NCBI GenBank assembly: GCA_902168115.1
Contig: CABHPB010000080.1
Location: 62,001-126,000 of the forward strand
Length of the DNA stretch: 64,000 bases
Source: an uncultured Methylopila sp.
GTDB taxonomy: Bacteria; Pseudomonadota; Alphaproteobacteria; Rhizobiales; Methylopilaceae
Direction: 5' to 3'
Shown piece by piece: positions 55,593 to 63,619 of this stretch. Both the position numbers and the translations under genes were made by a program. Numbering within the stretch: position 1 is the first letter of the stretch; each line of letters starts with the position of its first letter. The notes under the pieces are model-generated. The model saw only the letters and a list, made by a program, of their open reading frames with translations. It did not search any database and was not told the origin of the DNA.

Positions 55593-56587
55593 GCCAGCTT
55601 GCCGAACAGGCGAAGGCGCGAGACGCCGCCGTCCGGAAAGATGTTCAGCCGGACATGGCTGATCGGCCCGAGCCTGGCGATCGCGTCCGGCCCAAACCCG
55701 TGGATCTTGTCGGCCTCGAGCTTCTGGGGGGCGAGCAGCTCCGGCCAGAACATCGACTGGGTGATCAGCGATTGCTGCGTGCCCTGTTCGACGCGCGCCG
55801 CCTGGATGGAGCAGCGGTCGGGAAAGTTGCCCTTGAAATGCGCGGTGTCGACCTCGATCCGGTCGACGACGCCGGGCGCGGCGAGGGCGACGATGATCCA
55901 GTCGTTGCCGGGCTCGCGGCGCCGGCGCGTCTCCCAGCCGTCGCCCATGGTGCGGCCGCGGCCTTCGGAGAGCAGGGCCATAACGTTGCCGTAGTGGGCG
56001 TCGTTGTAGGCGATGATCCGCCCGCCATGCTTGGCCGCCGAGAGCTCGATCTCGCCGCGGCGCTCTTCGTCGGTCCAGTCGCGGTTCGGCACGCCATAGA
56101 CGCGCAGCCGCGCGACGCCGCCGTCCGGGTAGATCGAGAGCTTCAGCCAATTCACCGGGTCGAGGTCGCCGACCGGCACGTAGTGGTGGGAGCTCGGCTT
56201 GAGCGCCGTGGTGCGCACCAGAGGACGCCAGCGGCCGTTCGGGTCTGGCGTCTCCTCGCTGTAGATAGCCTCGATCTGCGCGGCGGGGGGGTAGTTGCCG
56301 GTGAAGTGCGAGGTGTCGATGTCGACGCCCTTCACCACGCCGGGCACGCCGAGCCGGATCAGCAGCCAGTCGTTGCCGCCGTCCCGCCGTCGCCGGGTCT
56401 CCCAGCCGTCCATCCATTTGCCGTTGTCGTCGAAGACGTCCGGCTTGAAGACGGCGGGCCCGTCTTGCAGGACGCGCTCCTTGGCGGCGAAGAACTCGTC
56501 CGACGCGAGTACGGCCGTCGCGCCCATCAGCGGCGAGGCGAGGTTGACGTAGTCGCAGACGAAATCGGGAACGTTCGGGTCGCGCAT
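55589..56587 (-). CDS. alc: Allantoicase
   Basis: This 332-residue enzyme turns allantoate into ureidoglycolate and urea. It has the two internal repeats typical of allantoicase: GWETRRRRDGGNDWLLIRLGVPGVVKGVDIDTSHFTGNYPP (first) and GWETRRRREPGNDWIIVALAAPGVVDRIEVDTAHFKGNFPD (second). Each is followed by a HV.LNIFPDGG/LSIYPDGGVARLR segment. Both repeats are intact. An allantoinase remnant lies just upstream on the other strand, so allantoate must come from another locus or from outside. Confidence 0.93.
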   Translation of the reverse strand: MRDPNVPDFVCDYVNLASPLMGATAVLASDEFFAAKERVLQDGPAVFKPDVFDDNGKWMDGWETRRRRDGGNDWLLIRLGVPGVVKGVDIDTSHFTGNYPPAAQIEAIYSEETPDPNGRWRPLVRTTALKPSSHHYVPVGDLDPVNWLKLSIYPDGGVARLRVYGVPNRDWTDEERRGEIELSAAKHGGRIIAYNDAHYGNVMALLSEGRGRTMGDGWETRRRREPGNDWIIVALAAPGVVDRIEVDTAHFKGNFPDRCSIQAARVEQGTQQSLITQSMFWPELLAPQKLEADKIHGFGPDAIARLGPISHVRLNIFPDGGVSRLRLFGKLA

Positions 56588-56701
56588 CTTTTATCGGGTC
56601 GGCTCAGGAGGATGAGGGGCGCCTGGCGCGTGGCGTTCTTGGTCTCGAACCTTGCACGGGCGGGCGTGGCCGCGATAGTGCGCAGGCCCGCTCGCTTCGC
56701 T

Positions 56702-56740
56702 TGGCCGCAAGTTCTGGCCGCAAGTTCTGGCCGCAAATTC
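56702..56740. repeat. Tandem repeat, 13 bp x 3
   Basis: TGGCCGCAAGTTC occurs at 56702-56714 and 56715-56727, then once more with one change (TGGCCGCAAATTC) at 56728-56740. It ends 13 nt before the ATG of the allantoinase remnant and lies in the spacer upstream of alc. Confidence 0.9.
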
Positions 56741-56752
56741 TCGGGACGCCCG

Positions 56753-56987
56753 ATGCCCGCAGACAGCGCCTATCCGCGCGACATGCCGGGCTATGGCCCG
56801 ACGCCACCGAAGCTTCGCTGGCCGGGCGACGCGCGGGTTGCGATCGGCATGCACTGCCGGCGCCTCGGCCGGCCCGGCCGCATCGGCGCTGACGTGCTTC
56901 CTTGACCACGTCATGGCGCACGACAAGGCCTGGATCTGCCGGCGGATCGAGATCGCCCGGGCCTTCATGGAGCAGGTCCCGGCCTGA
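56753..56987 (+). pseudogene. puuE: Allantoinase (PuuE type) remnant, internally deleted and frameshifted
   Basis: The ATG at 56753 opens a normal PuuE N-terminus (SAYPRDMPGYGPTPP, then WPGDARVAI, residues 1-32). The frame then jumps straight to GMHCRRLGRPGRIGA, which belongs near the C-terminus, and stops as GADVLP. In the +1 frame the true end follows: FLDHVMAHDKAWICRRIEIARAF, stop at 56985-56987. About 240 of the usual 300 or so residues are missing, plus one frameshift. Whole polysaccharide-deacetylase fold enzyme activity is thus lost. The position next to alc-allA fits the expected place of allantoinase. Confidence 0.85.
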
Positions 56988-57032
56988 AAAGGGCAGCGCC
57001 TGCTTTCTCTCACCACCAGGGGAGGAGGACGT

Positions 57033-57746
57033 TCAGTCGTACCGCTCGAGGTTCCACGCACCGCTGGCGATCATCGCCTCCATGACCGCCCAGTCGGTCT
57101 TCGAGTCGATGTTGTGGCTGCGCTCCTCCGGCATGACGAAGGGCAGCGTCGCCTGCGGCAGGAATCGCTTCTCGCGCCGGAACGCCTCGATGGAGATCAG
57201 GTAGAAGGCGCCGTTCGGGCGGTAGGGCTGGGGCAGCGACTGGCGCGGACCCTCGAAACCCTCGCCCATATAGGCGACGACCCGGCCGTCCTCGATGCGC
57301 TTCAGCTTTTCCGGCCGCGGCTCGTCATGCGCGACCAAGCTGACCGAGGCCTCCGCGTCCGAGGCCTCCAGCGCGGCGCACATCGCGTCGAGATCGGCGA
57401 GGCGCCGGAACGGCGAGGTCGCCTGCAGGATCAGGAGATGGCCGTCCGAAATCCCGTTCTCGGCGAGCACATGCTCGACGACGGCGGCGGTGGTCGCCGT
57501 ATCGTCCGCAAGATGTGCGGGCCTGAGCGTCGGAGCGGCGACGCCGCGGCGGGTCGCGATCGCCTGCATGTCGGGATCGTCGGTCGTGACGATGGTCCGA
57601 TCGATGCGTGGCGACGCCAGCGCGAACCTGATCGCGCGTTCGAGCAGGCTGTCGCCGCCCGCGACCGGGCGGATGTTCTTGCCCGGCACGCCCTTCGAGC
57701 CGCCCCGCACGGGAATGATCGCGGTGAGGGGCCCGCCGCGGAGCAT
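57033..57746 (-). CDS. neuA: Cytidylyltransferase (NeuA-like, acylneuraminate activation)
   Basis: This 237-residue enzyme activates a nonulosonic acid with CTP. The pattern is AIIPVRGGSKGVPGKNIRPVAGGDSLLERAI (11-41), then IVTTDDPDMQAIA, LILQATSPFRR and YRPNGAFYLI, the CMP-NeuAc synthetase/PseF/LegF family. Which nine-carbon sugar is used cannot be told. The ATG at 57746 lies on the neuC stop (TGATG, 1-nt overlap), so translation is coupled. It ends the neuB-neuC-neuA operon. Confidence 0.88.
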   Translation of the reverse strand: MLRGGPLTAIIPVRGGSKGVPGKNIRPVAGGDSLLERAIRFALASPRIDRTIVTTDDPDMQAIATRRGVAAPTLRPAHLADDTATTAAVVEHVLAENGISDGHLLILQATSPFRRLADLDAMCAALEASDAEASVSLVAHDEPRPEKLKRIEDGRVVAYMGEGFEGPRQSLPQPYRPNGAFYLISIEAFRREKRFLPQATLPFVMPEERSHNIDSKTDWAVMEAMIASGAWNLERYD

Positions 57747-58900
57747 CAGTAGGTGAGCATCTTGTCGATGGTGAGCGGGCAGGTCGCGAGCACATCGGCG
57801 ATGCGCTTTCCGGCGTAGCCGTCGCCGTAGATCATGTCCGTCGGCCGCTCGGTCGCGCTCCAGACGTCGCGGATCGCGGCCGTGATGGCGTCGCGGCCGT
57901 AGTCGACATCGCGCACGTTCCGTCCCCGGTCCCGCCCGCGCTGGCGGCTGCCGATATTCACGGCCGGCACGCCGAGATAGGCGCATTCCCGGATCGCGAC
58001 CGAGGAGTTGCCGATGATCCCGCGGCTGTGCAGCAGCACGGCCAAGAAGTCGGCCGGGTGCATGTTGCGGTAGAAGTGGACCTGCTTCAGCCGTCCGTGC
58101 TCGCGGGCGACGCGGATCGCCTTCGAGGTGCCGTCGGATCCGGCGTCGACGTTCGGCCAGAACCAGAGCGCCGGCACGCCCGCCGCCTCGACCGCCTCGA
58201 TGGTCTCGACGGTGTGCCGATGGCTGTCCTCGTATTCGGTCGTGACCGGATGCTGCATCACGACGACGTAGGGCTTGGTCACGTCGACGCCGGCGCCGAC
58301 GCCGGAATAGCGCGCGACGATCTCGGCGACGTCGCGCTTCTCCTCGATCGCCTCGCGGGCAAGGTCGATGGAGGGGCAGCCGGTGACGTAGACGCTCTCG
58401 GGCCGCTCGCCGAGCTTCTCGACCCGCACCCGGGCGCTCTCGCAGGAGACGAGATGGATGTCGGCGAGCTTGGTGTTGGCGTGGCGGGTCTTCTCGTCGA
58501 TCGAGCCGGTAACCTCGCCGCCCTGCACATGGGCGAGCGGGATGTTCATGTAGGCGGCGGCGATCGAGGTCGCGACGGTCTCGTAGCGGTCGGCGATCGT
58601 CACCACGACGTCGGGCTCGAGGTCGTTGAACACGGTCGACAGCTCCGCCATGCCTAGCCCGGTCGACTTGGCGGAGGTGACGAGGTTCTCGCCCTCGACG
58701 ATCATGTAGACCTTGCGGTCGACCCTGAAGCCCTCGGCCTCCATCACCTTGACGGCGGCGCCGTAGCGATCGAGCAGGGCGGAGGCCGCGACGACGAGCT
58801 GCAGCTCGAGGTCCGGATGGTCGCGGATGGCGGCGAGCGCCGTCTTGATCCGCGCATAGGAAGGCCGCGCAGTCACGACGACGCAGATCTTACGCTTCAT
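57746..58900 (-). CDS. neuC: UDP-N-acetylglucosamine 2-epimerase, hydrolysing (NeuC-like)
   Basis: This 384-residue GT-B-fold enzyme releases ManNAc (or a diacetamido analogue) from a UDP sugar. Marks: ICVVVTARPSYARIKTAL (5-22), VVTIADRYETVATSIAA, LAHVQGGEVTGSIDEKTRHA and MIYGDGYAGKRIAD. Overlap with neuB by 4 nt (ATGA). The start ATG is well defined by the family opening MKRKICVV. Confidence 0.9.
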   Translation of the reverse strand: MKRKICVVVTARPSYARIKTALAAIRDHPDLELQLVVAASALLDRYGAAVKVMEAEGFRVDRKVYMIVEGENLVTSAKSTGLGMAELSTVFNDLEPDVVVTIADRYETVATSIAAAYMNIPLAHVQGGEVTGSIDEKTRHANTKLADIHLVSCESARVRVEKLGERPESVYVTGCPSIDLAREAIEEKRDVAEIVARYSGVGAGVDVTKPYVVVMQHPVTTEYEDSHRHTVETIEAVEAAGVPALWFWPNVDAGSDGTSKAIRVAREHGRLKQVHFYRNMHPADFLAVLLHSRGIIGNSSVAIRECAYLGVPAVNIGSRQRGRDRGRNVRDVDYGRDAITAAIRDVWSATERPTDMIYGDGYAGKRIADVLATCPLTIDKMLTY

Positions 58901-59955
58901 GATGCTGCGAAATCCTCGAATTTGAGCGCGGCGTCGCGGACGACGTCGCGGGCGAGCCGCCGGCCGACGAGGGCGTCGACCTGCGCCGCGGGAATGCCCG
59001 AGCCGGGTTTCTTGAGGCCAAGGTCCTCGCGAGAGACGACGGCGCCGGCCTTGAGGTCGCGCGCCGCGACCACGCTCTTCAGAAAAATGTCGCGCATGCC
59101 GGCGACGTTCGGGTCGAGCGTAGACTTGTCGAGCGGGGCGGCGCGCATGCGCTCGATGAAGTGGATGCCATCGACGATCTGGCGCAGCTCCTGCGGCGTC
59201 ACCGAGGCGACGACGTCCGGGCCGAACATCTCGCGGCTCATCGTCAGATGGACCTCGACGATTTCGGCGGAAAAGGCGGCGGAGGCCGCGAGCGCCGGGA
59301 AGATCGTGCCCGAATGGTCCGACAGGCCGACCGCCGAGCCGTAGCGCTCGCGCAGCTCGCCAAGCACGTTGAGGCCTATCGCCTCCGGCGGGGAGGGGTA
59401 GCGCGTCGTGCACTGGAAGGTCGCGAAGGGAGATCCCGTCGCGCGCACCACCGCGACGGCGTCGTCGATCTCGGAGAGCGGGCTCATGCCGCTCGATAGC
59501 ATGATCGGGCGGCCGTCCTTCGCCATCTCGCGGATCATCGGCAGGTTCGTCAGCTCGCCCGAGGCGACCTTCCACGCCGCCACGTCGAGCCGCCGCAGCA
59601 GATCGACGGCCTCTCCGGAAAACGGCGAGGAGAGGAAGACAAGGCCCATCTCGTCGGCGTGGCGCTTGAGCTCGGCCCACTGTTCGGGCGTGAACTCCAT
59701 CCGCTTCCAGTAGTCGTAGCGGGTGGCGTCCTGCTTGGAGAATTTTACGCGCCACGGCTCGGCCGCGGTGCTCTCGGCGCTCGCGATGTGCGTCTGGAAC
59801 TTCACCGCATGGGCGCCGGAGCGCGAGGCGCAGTCGATATAGGCGTGGGCCTGGCCGAGGCTGCCGTCATGCGCCTGCGCGATCTCGGCGATGACGGCGC
59901 AGGTCGCGCCGGCCTGCGGCCAGGCGAGCCAGTGCGGGGGCAGGGGGTCGGTCAC
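58897..59955 (-). CDS. neuB: N-acetylneuraminate synthase family (NeuB-like)
   Basis: This 352-residue enzyme condenses phosphoenolpyruvate with ManNAc or a relative to form a sialic-acid-type sugar. The N-terminal TIM barrel shows IAEIAQAHDGSLGQA, HAVKFQTHIA and WKVASGELTNLPMI. LSDHSGT and SAEIVEVHLTM follow. The C-terminal antifreeze-like SAF domain (about 285-350) has SVVAARDLKAGAVVSREDLGLKKPGSGI. It is the first of the three-gene neu operon. NeuB, PseI and LegI are not separable by eye. Confidence 0.88.
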   Translation of the reverse strand: MTDPLPPHWLAWPQAGATCAVIAEIAQAHDGSLGQAHAYIDCASRSGAHAVKFQTHIASAESTAAEPWRVKFSKQDATRYDYWKRMEFTPEQWAELKRHADEMGLVFLSSPFSGEAVDLLRRLDVAAWKVASGELTNLPMIREMAKDGRPIMLSSGMSPLSEIDDAVAVVRATGSPFATFQCTTRYPSPPEAIGLNVLGELRERYGSAVGLSDHSGTIFPALAASAAFSAEIVEVHLTMSREMFGPDVVASVTPQELRQIVDGIHFIERMRAAPLDKSTLDPNVAGMRDIFLKSVVAARDLKAGAVVSREDLGLKKPGSGIPAAQVDALVGRRLARDVVRDAALKFEDFAAS

Positions 59956-59976
59956 GCGAACTCCGTCGGCGAACGG

Positions 59977-61326
59977 TCAGGCGGGCGTCAGCCTGTACAT
60001 TCTGTCCGACATCTCCTGCACCTTCGGCGCGCGGAAGGCCAGAGCCTCGGCGAAGAACCGCACGCGCCGCTCGATCTCGGCGACCGGCGTCGGCGGGAAC
60101 TTGTGGCCGTAATAGGCGGGGTTGACCGAGGAGCCCACGACGTTCCGCCGGCGATGCTGGCTGAAGGCGCGGCGCAGGACGTCGACACGGCCGGCGATCC
60201 TGCGCTGCAGGGGCGGGCGCGGCGTCGCGGAGGCCAGCATCGCCTCGAGCGCGTTCACGACGCGCTCGCTCGCGGTCGGGCCGTCGCAGGACGCGATCAG
60301 GCCCGCGAGCGCCGTCCGCGCCTCCTGCGGCGGCCGGTCGGTCAGATCGGCGTCCGACAGCATGGCGATCAGTTCGTCCCCGCTGCGCGCCTCCAGCCCG
60401 ACCACGCGCGGCTGTGGGATCTCGTGCTCCTCGGAGACCACCGGCCGGTACGAGATCGCGGCGCGTCCTAGCAGCGCGGCCTCGATCGCCGTCGTGCAGC
60501 CGTTGTGGACGATGTGTCCCGCAGCCAGCAGCCAGGGCAGCAGCTCGCTGTCGTAGCGGACGACGGCGCCGGGAAGGCCCGCGATCGCGGCCGCCCAGGC
60601 GGCCGGCCGCTCGTCCGGATGGGGGCGGATGACGATGCGTCGTCCCGGAAACCGCTCTGCGATGCGGGGCAGGGCGGCGACGATCGCCTCGAACAGCGCC
60701 AGGCGGTGCTGGAGGTACGGCACGCCGAGCCGCGTGCGGGCGTCGACGACGGAAAGGTCGCGGCCGCCCTCGCCCGCGCTGCCTCGGCCGAGTAGGTCGT
60801 TAACGGCGCCGAAGTTTGAGTTGACCAGCACGAAATCGCCGAACTCCTCGCGCAGCTCCGCGGCGCGCGCCGCATAGCGCGCGCGAAACTCCGGCCGCAG
60901 CAGGTCCGCGCGGGGATTGCCGGCGAGCACGATCTTCGCGGACGAGGCCGCGAGCGCCGGCTCCAGAGCTTCCGCCTGCTGCCGCCCCCAGGCGAACAGC
61001 GTCTCGACGCCCGCGAGCGCCGGAGGGCTTGCGCGCCGGGTCCGGTAGCTTCCGGGCGTCAGCCAGACGAGGCCCTCCTCGTCCCAGGCGGCGACGCGAT
61101 GGCCGAGATTACGGGCGGCGGTGATCGTGCGGTCGCTGGAGCGGTGAAAGTTCGGCGACAGGAATATCCCGCGCTCCAGCCGCGCCAGCGCGACGTTGAC
61201 ATGGGCCTTGACGCCGACCGTCGCGGAAAAGCCGCGCTGGGCCGCATGGACGGCCAGCAGAAGCTTGGCGTCGAGCTCGCGGGCGGCCGTCTCGACCGGC
61301 AGGATGACGTGGGGCGCGACGCTCAT
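59977..61326 (-). CDS. Surface carbohydrate biosynthesis protein
   Basis: This 449-residue protein begins MSVAPHVILPVETAARELDAKLLLA. HVNVALARLERGIFLSPNFHRSSDRTI and a HRVAAWDEEGLVWL stretch are the hallmark of a family named surface carbohydrate biosynthesis protein. A later half resembles a CDP/UDP-sugar or glycerophosphotransferase fold (RIVIRPHPDERPAAW, GHIVHNGCTTAIEAALLGRAAISYRP). It lies 21 nt before neuB on the same strand, so it may be cotranscribed; it may use or transfer the nonulosonic sugar. Function is inferred from context. Confidence 0.75.
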   Translation of the reverse strand: MSVAPHVILPVETAARELDAKLLLAVHAAQRGFSATVGVKAHVNVALARLERGIFLSPNFHRSSDRTITAARNLGHRVAAWDEEGLVWLTPGSYRTRRASPPALAGVETLFAWGRQQAEALEPALAASSAKIVLAGNPRADLLRPEFRARYAARAAELREEFGDFVLVNSNFGAVNDLLGRGSAGEGGRDLSVVDARTRLGVPYLQHRLALFEAIVAALPRIAERFPGRRIVIRPHPDERPAAWAAAIAGLPGAVVRYDSELLPWLLAAGHIVHNGCTTAIEAALLGRAAISYRPVVSEEHEIPQPRVVGLEARSGDELIAMLSDADLTDRPPQEARTALAGLIASCDGPTASERVVNALEAMLASATPRPPLQRRIAGRVDVLRRAFSQHRRRNVVGSSVNPAYYGHKFPPTPVAEIERRVRFFAEALAFRAPKVQEMSDRMYRLTPA

Positions 61327-61466
61327 GCGCGGCCCGCGCAGAGGTTCGGGGCTTGCCACGGACCACAACGGCGTGGATGAAGGGCGCGCTTTTCCACGCC
61401 CCGCCGCGACCACGCCGGCGCCGCGCGACCAACCGGGCCGAACGCCCAAGCTTCCCGGACCGTCCT

Positions 61467-62807
61467 GTGACCGCCCCCGACCATCACGCTTCCCTGCTCT
61501 CGAAACTCGAAGCCCGTCAGGCCCGCGCCGGCGTCGTCGGCCTCGGCTATGTGGGGCTGCCCCTCGCCGTCGCGATCGTGCGCGCCGGGTTCTCGGTAAC
61601 CGGGTTTGATGTCGATCCTGAGAAGGTCACGGAACTGTCGTCCGGACGTTCATACATCAGCACGATCCCGTCCGAAGGCGTTGCGGAATCAATGGCCACC
61701 GGCCGGTTCGAGCCGACCGCCGATTTCGCCAAGCTCGGCGAATGCGACGTCATCGTCATCTGCGTGCCGACTCCGTTGACGAAGTATCGCGAGCCGGATC
61801 TGCGATTCGTCGAGGAGACCGGGCGCACGATCGCCAAGACCCTGCGGCCCGGCCAGCTGGTCGCGCTCGAGTCGACGACCTATCCCGGCACGACCGACGA
61901 AGTCTTGAAGCCGCTGCTCGAGGCCTCGGGCCTCAAATGCGGCGTCGACTTCTTCCTCGGCTTCTCGCCGGAGCGCGAGGACCCCGGCAACGCCCATTTC
62001 GAGACTGTGACGATCCCGAAGGTGATCGCCGGCGACGGACCGAAGGCGCTGCAGCTGATGAGCGCTTTCTACGGCGCCGTGGTGAAGCAGGTGGTGCCGG
62101 TCTCGACCAACGCCACCGCCGAGGCCGCCAAGATCACCGAGAACATCTTCCGCGCGGTCAACATCGCGCTGGTGAACGAGCTCAAGGTCGTGTTCGACGC
62201 CATGGGCGTCGACATCTGGGAGGTGGTGGACGCCGCCAAGACCAAGCCGTTCGGCTACATGCCGTTCTATCCGGGCCCCGGGCTCGGCGGCCACTGCATC
62301 CCGATCGACCCGTTCTACCTCACCTGGAAGTCGCGCGAATACGACCTACCGACCCGGTTCATCGAGCTCGCCGGCGAGATCAACACGGCGATGCCGCGCT
62401 ATGTCGTTGAACGCTTGGCCGAGGCGCTCGACCGCCGGCTCGGGATCGCGCTCAGCCGCGCGAAGGTGCTGGTGATCGGCCTCGCCTACAAGAAGAACGT
62501 CTCGGACGTGCGCGAGAGCCCGTCCTTCAAACTGATCGAGCTGATCGAGGAGCGGGGCGGGGCGGTCGAGTTCCACGATCCGCACGTGCCGGCCGTGCCG
62601 ATGACGCGCGAGCACGCCGAGCTTTCGGGCAGGGTCTCGACGCCGCTGACGGCGCAGACGCTCGGCGGGTTCGACGCGGTGCTGATCTCGACGGACCATG
62701 ACGACGTCGACTACGCGTTGATCGCCGAGGGGGCGAAGCTGGTGGTCGACACCCGCAACGCCATGGCCAAGCGTGAGCTGCCGATGGACAAGGTGGTTCG
62801 GGCCTGA
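61467..62807 (+). CDS. UDP-N-acetyl-D-glucosamine/mannosamine 6-dehydrogenase
   Basis: This 446-residue NAD-dependent enzyme oxidises a UDP-N-acetylhexosamine to the uronic acid in two steps. The N-terminal Rossmann motif is GVVGLGYVGLPLAVAIVRAGF (about 22-42). The active-site Cys sits in GPGLGGHCIPIDPFYL. NPTGxEP-like and FSPEREDPGNAHFE segments and VIGLAYKKNVSDVRESP in the C-terminal domain agree with the WbpA/WecC/TviB group. GTG at 61467 is the best start. Divergent from the surface-carbohydrate gene, so both probably serve one polysaccharide. Confidence 0.88.
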   Translation: MTAPDHHASLLSKLEARQARAGVVGLGYVGLPLAVAIVRAGFSVTGFDVDPEKVTELSSGRSYISTIPSEGVAESMATGRFEPTADFAKLGECDVIVICVPTPLTKYREPDLRFVEETGRTIAKTLRPGQLVALESTTYPGTTDEVLKPLLEASGLKCGVDFFLGFSPEREDPGNAHFETVTIPKVIAGDGPKALQLMSAFYGAVVKQVVPVSTNATAEAAKITENIFRAVNIALVNELKVVFDAMGVDIWEVVDAAKTKPFGYMPFYPGPGLGGHCIPIDPFYLTWKSREYDLPTRFIELAGEINTAMPRYVVERLAEALDRRLGIALSRAKVLVIGLAYKKNVSDVRESPSFKLIELIEERGGAVEFHDPHVPAVPMTREHAELSGRVSTPLTAQTLGGFDAVLISTDHDDVDYALIAEGAKLVVDTRNAMAKRELPMDKVVRA

Positions 62808-62820
62808 CGGCGGCTTCCGC

Positions 62821-63420
62821 CTAAGCCGGGTCCCGCAGCAGCCCCGAGGCCAGCAGCCTGAACGTCTCCACGGCCTTCGGAAGCGTCGCCTTCGGATCGT
62901 CCGCTGCGGCGATCCAGAGCGAGGCGTTGAGCGCGAGGCCGTTCAGCATCCGCGCCGCGGCCTCGGCGTCGACGGGTCTGAACGTGCCGTCGTCGATGAG
63001 CGCCTGGACCGTCCTCATGGTCGTGTGAAGGCAGCCGGTCTGGTTCGGCCATTGCGACGGGTCGCCGAGCACGGCCGGTCCGTCGAGCAGCATGATGCGC
63101 TGGACCTCCGGCTCGAGAGCCATCTCGATATAGGCGACGCTCTCGTCGAGCAGACCGAGCCACGGGTTCTCGGCCTTGGCCCGAACGGCTCGCATGCGCT
63201 CCAGCATCTCGGCGTCGATCTGGTCGATCACGGCCTGAAGCAGGCCCTTCTTGTCGCCGAAGTTGTGATAGAGCGCGCCTCGCGTCAGGCCCGCCTCGGC
63301 GGTGAGATCGTCCATCGCCGCCGCCGCGTAGCCCTTCTGCGCGAAGGCCTTGCGGGCGGCGCGGACCAGTTTCGCGCGGGTCTCGTCGACCATTTCGGAA
63401 CGGCGTCTGGCGACCATCAT
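62821..63420 (-). CDS. TetR family transcriptional repressor
   Basis: This 199-residue regulator has an N-terminal helix-turn-helix (about 14-60, LVRAARKAFAQKGYAAAAMDDLTAEAGLTRGALYHNFGDKKG). A C-terminal ligand domain (YIEMALEPEVQRIMLLDGPAVLG) resembles the TetR_C group seen in regulators that govern RidA-like or other small-molecule genes. Two ATG codons occur at the start (63420 and 63417). The gene is divergent from the ridA-like gene across 199 nt with three palindromes that fit TetR operators, so autoregulation is likely. Confidence 0.92.
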   Translation of the reverse strand: MMVARRRSEMVDETRAKLVRAARKAFAQKGYAAAAMDDLTAEAGLTRGALYHNFGDKKGLLQAVIDQIDAEMLERMRAVRAKAENPWLGLLDESVAYIEMALEPEVQRIMLLDGPAVLGDPSQWPNQTGCLHTTMRTVQALIDDGTFRPVDAEAAARMLNGLALNASLWIAAADDPKATLPKAVETFRLLASGLLRDPA

Positions 63421-63435
63421 TGCACCTGAAAATCA

Positions 63436-63502
63436 CATACGTAGCGTATGCCAGTTGACATACGCTGCGTATGGGAACATGTAGGCGCATACGGAGCGTA
63501 TG
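63436..63502. promoter_or_regulatory. Three TetR-type operator palindromes
   Basis: CATACG-N3-CGTATG occurs three times: 63436-63450 (TAG centre), 63459-63473 (CTG centre) and 63488-63502 (GAG centre). Centres are 23 and 29 nt apart. All lie within 83 nt of the TetR start, and upstream of the ridA-like gene. They probably mediate cooperative repression of both. Confidence 0.9.
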
Positions 63503-63619
63503 TCCATTGCGGCTCCGGATGACAGCTCAGGCGGATCTGAGATGCGCGGAACGGCGACCCCTCGCTGATCGCAGCCGTGCGCCCGTCGTCCGCCGCTCGA
63601 ACCCTTGAGGAGAAAGACC

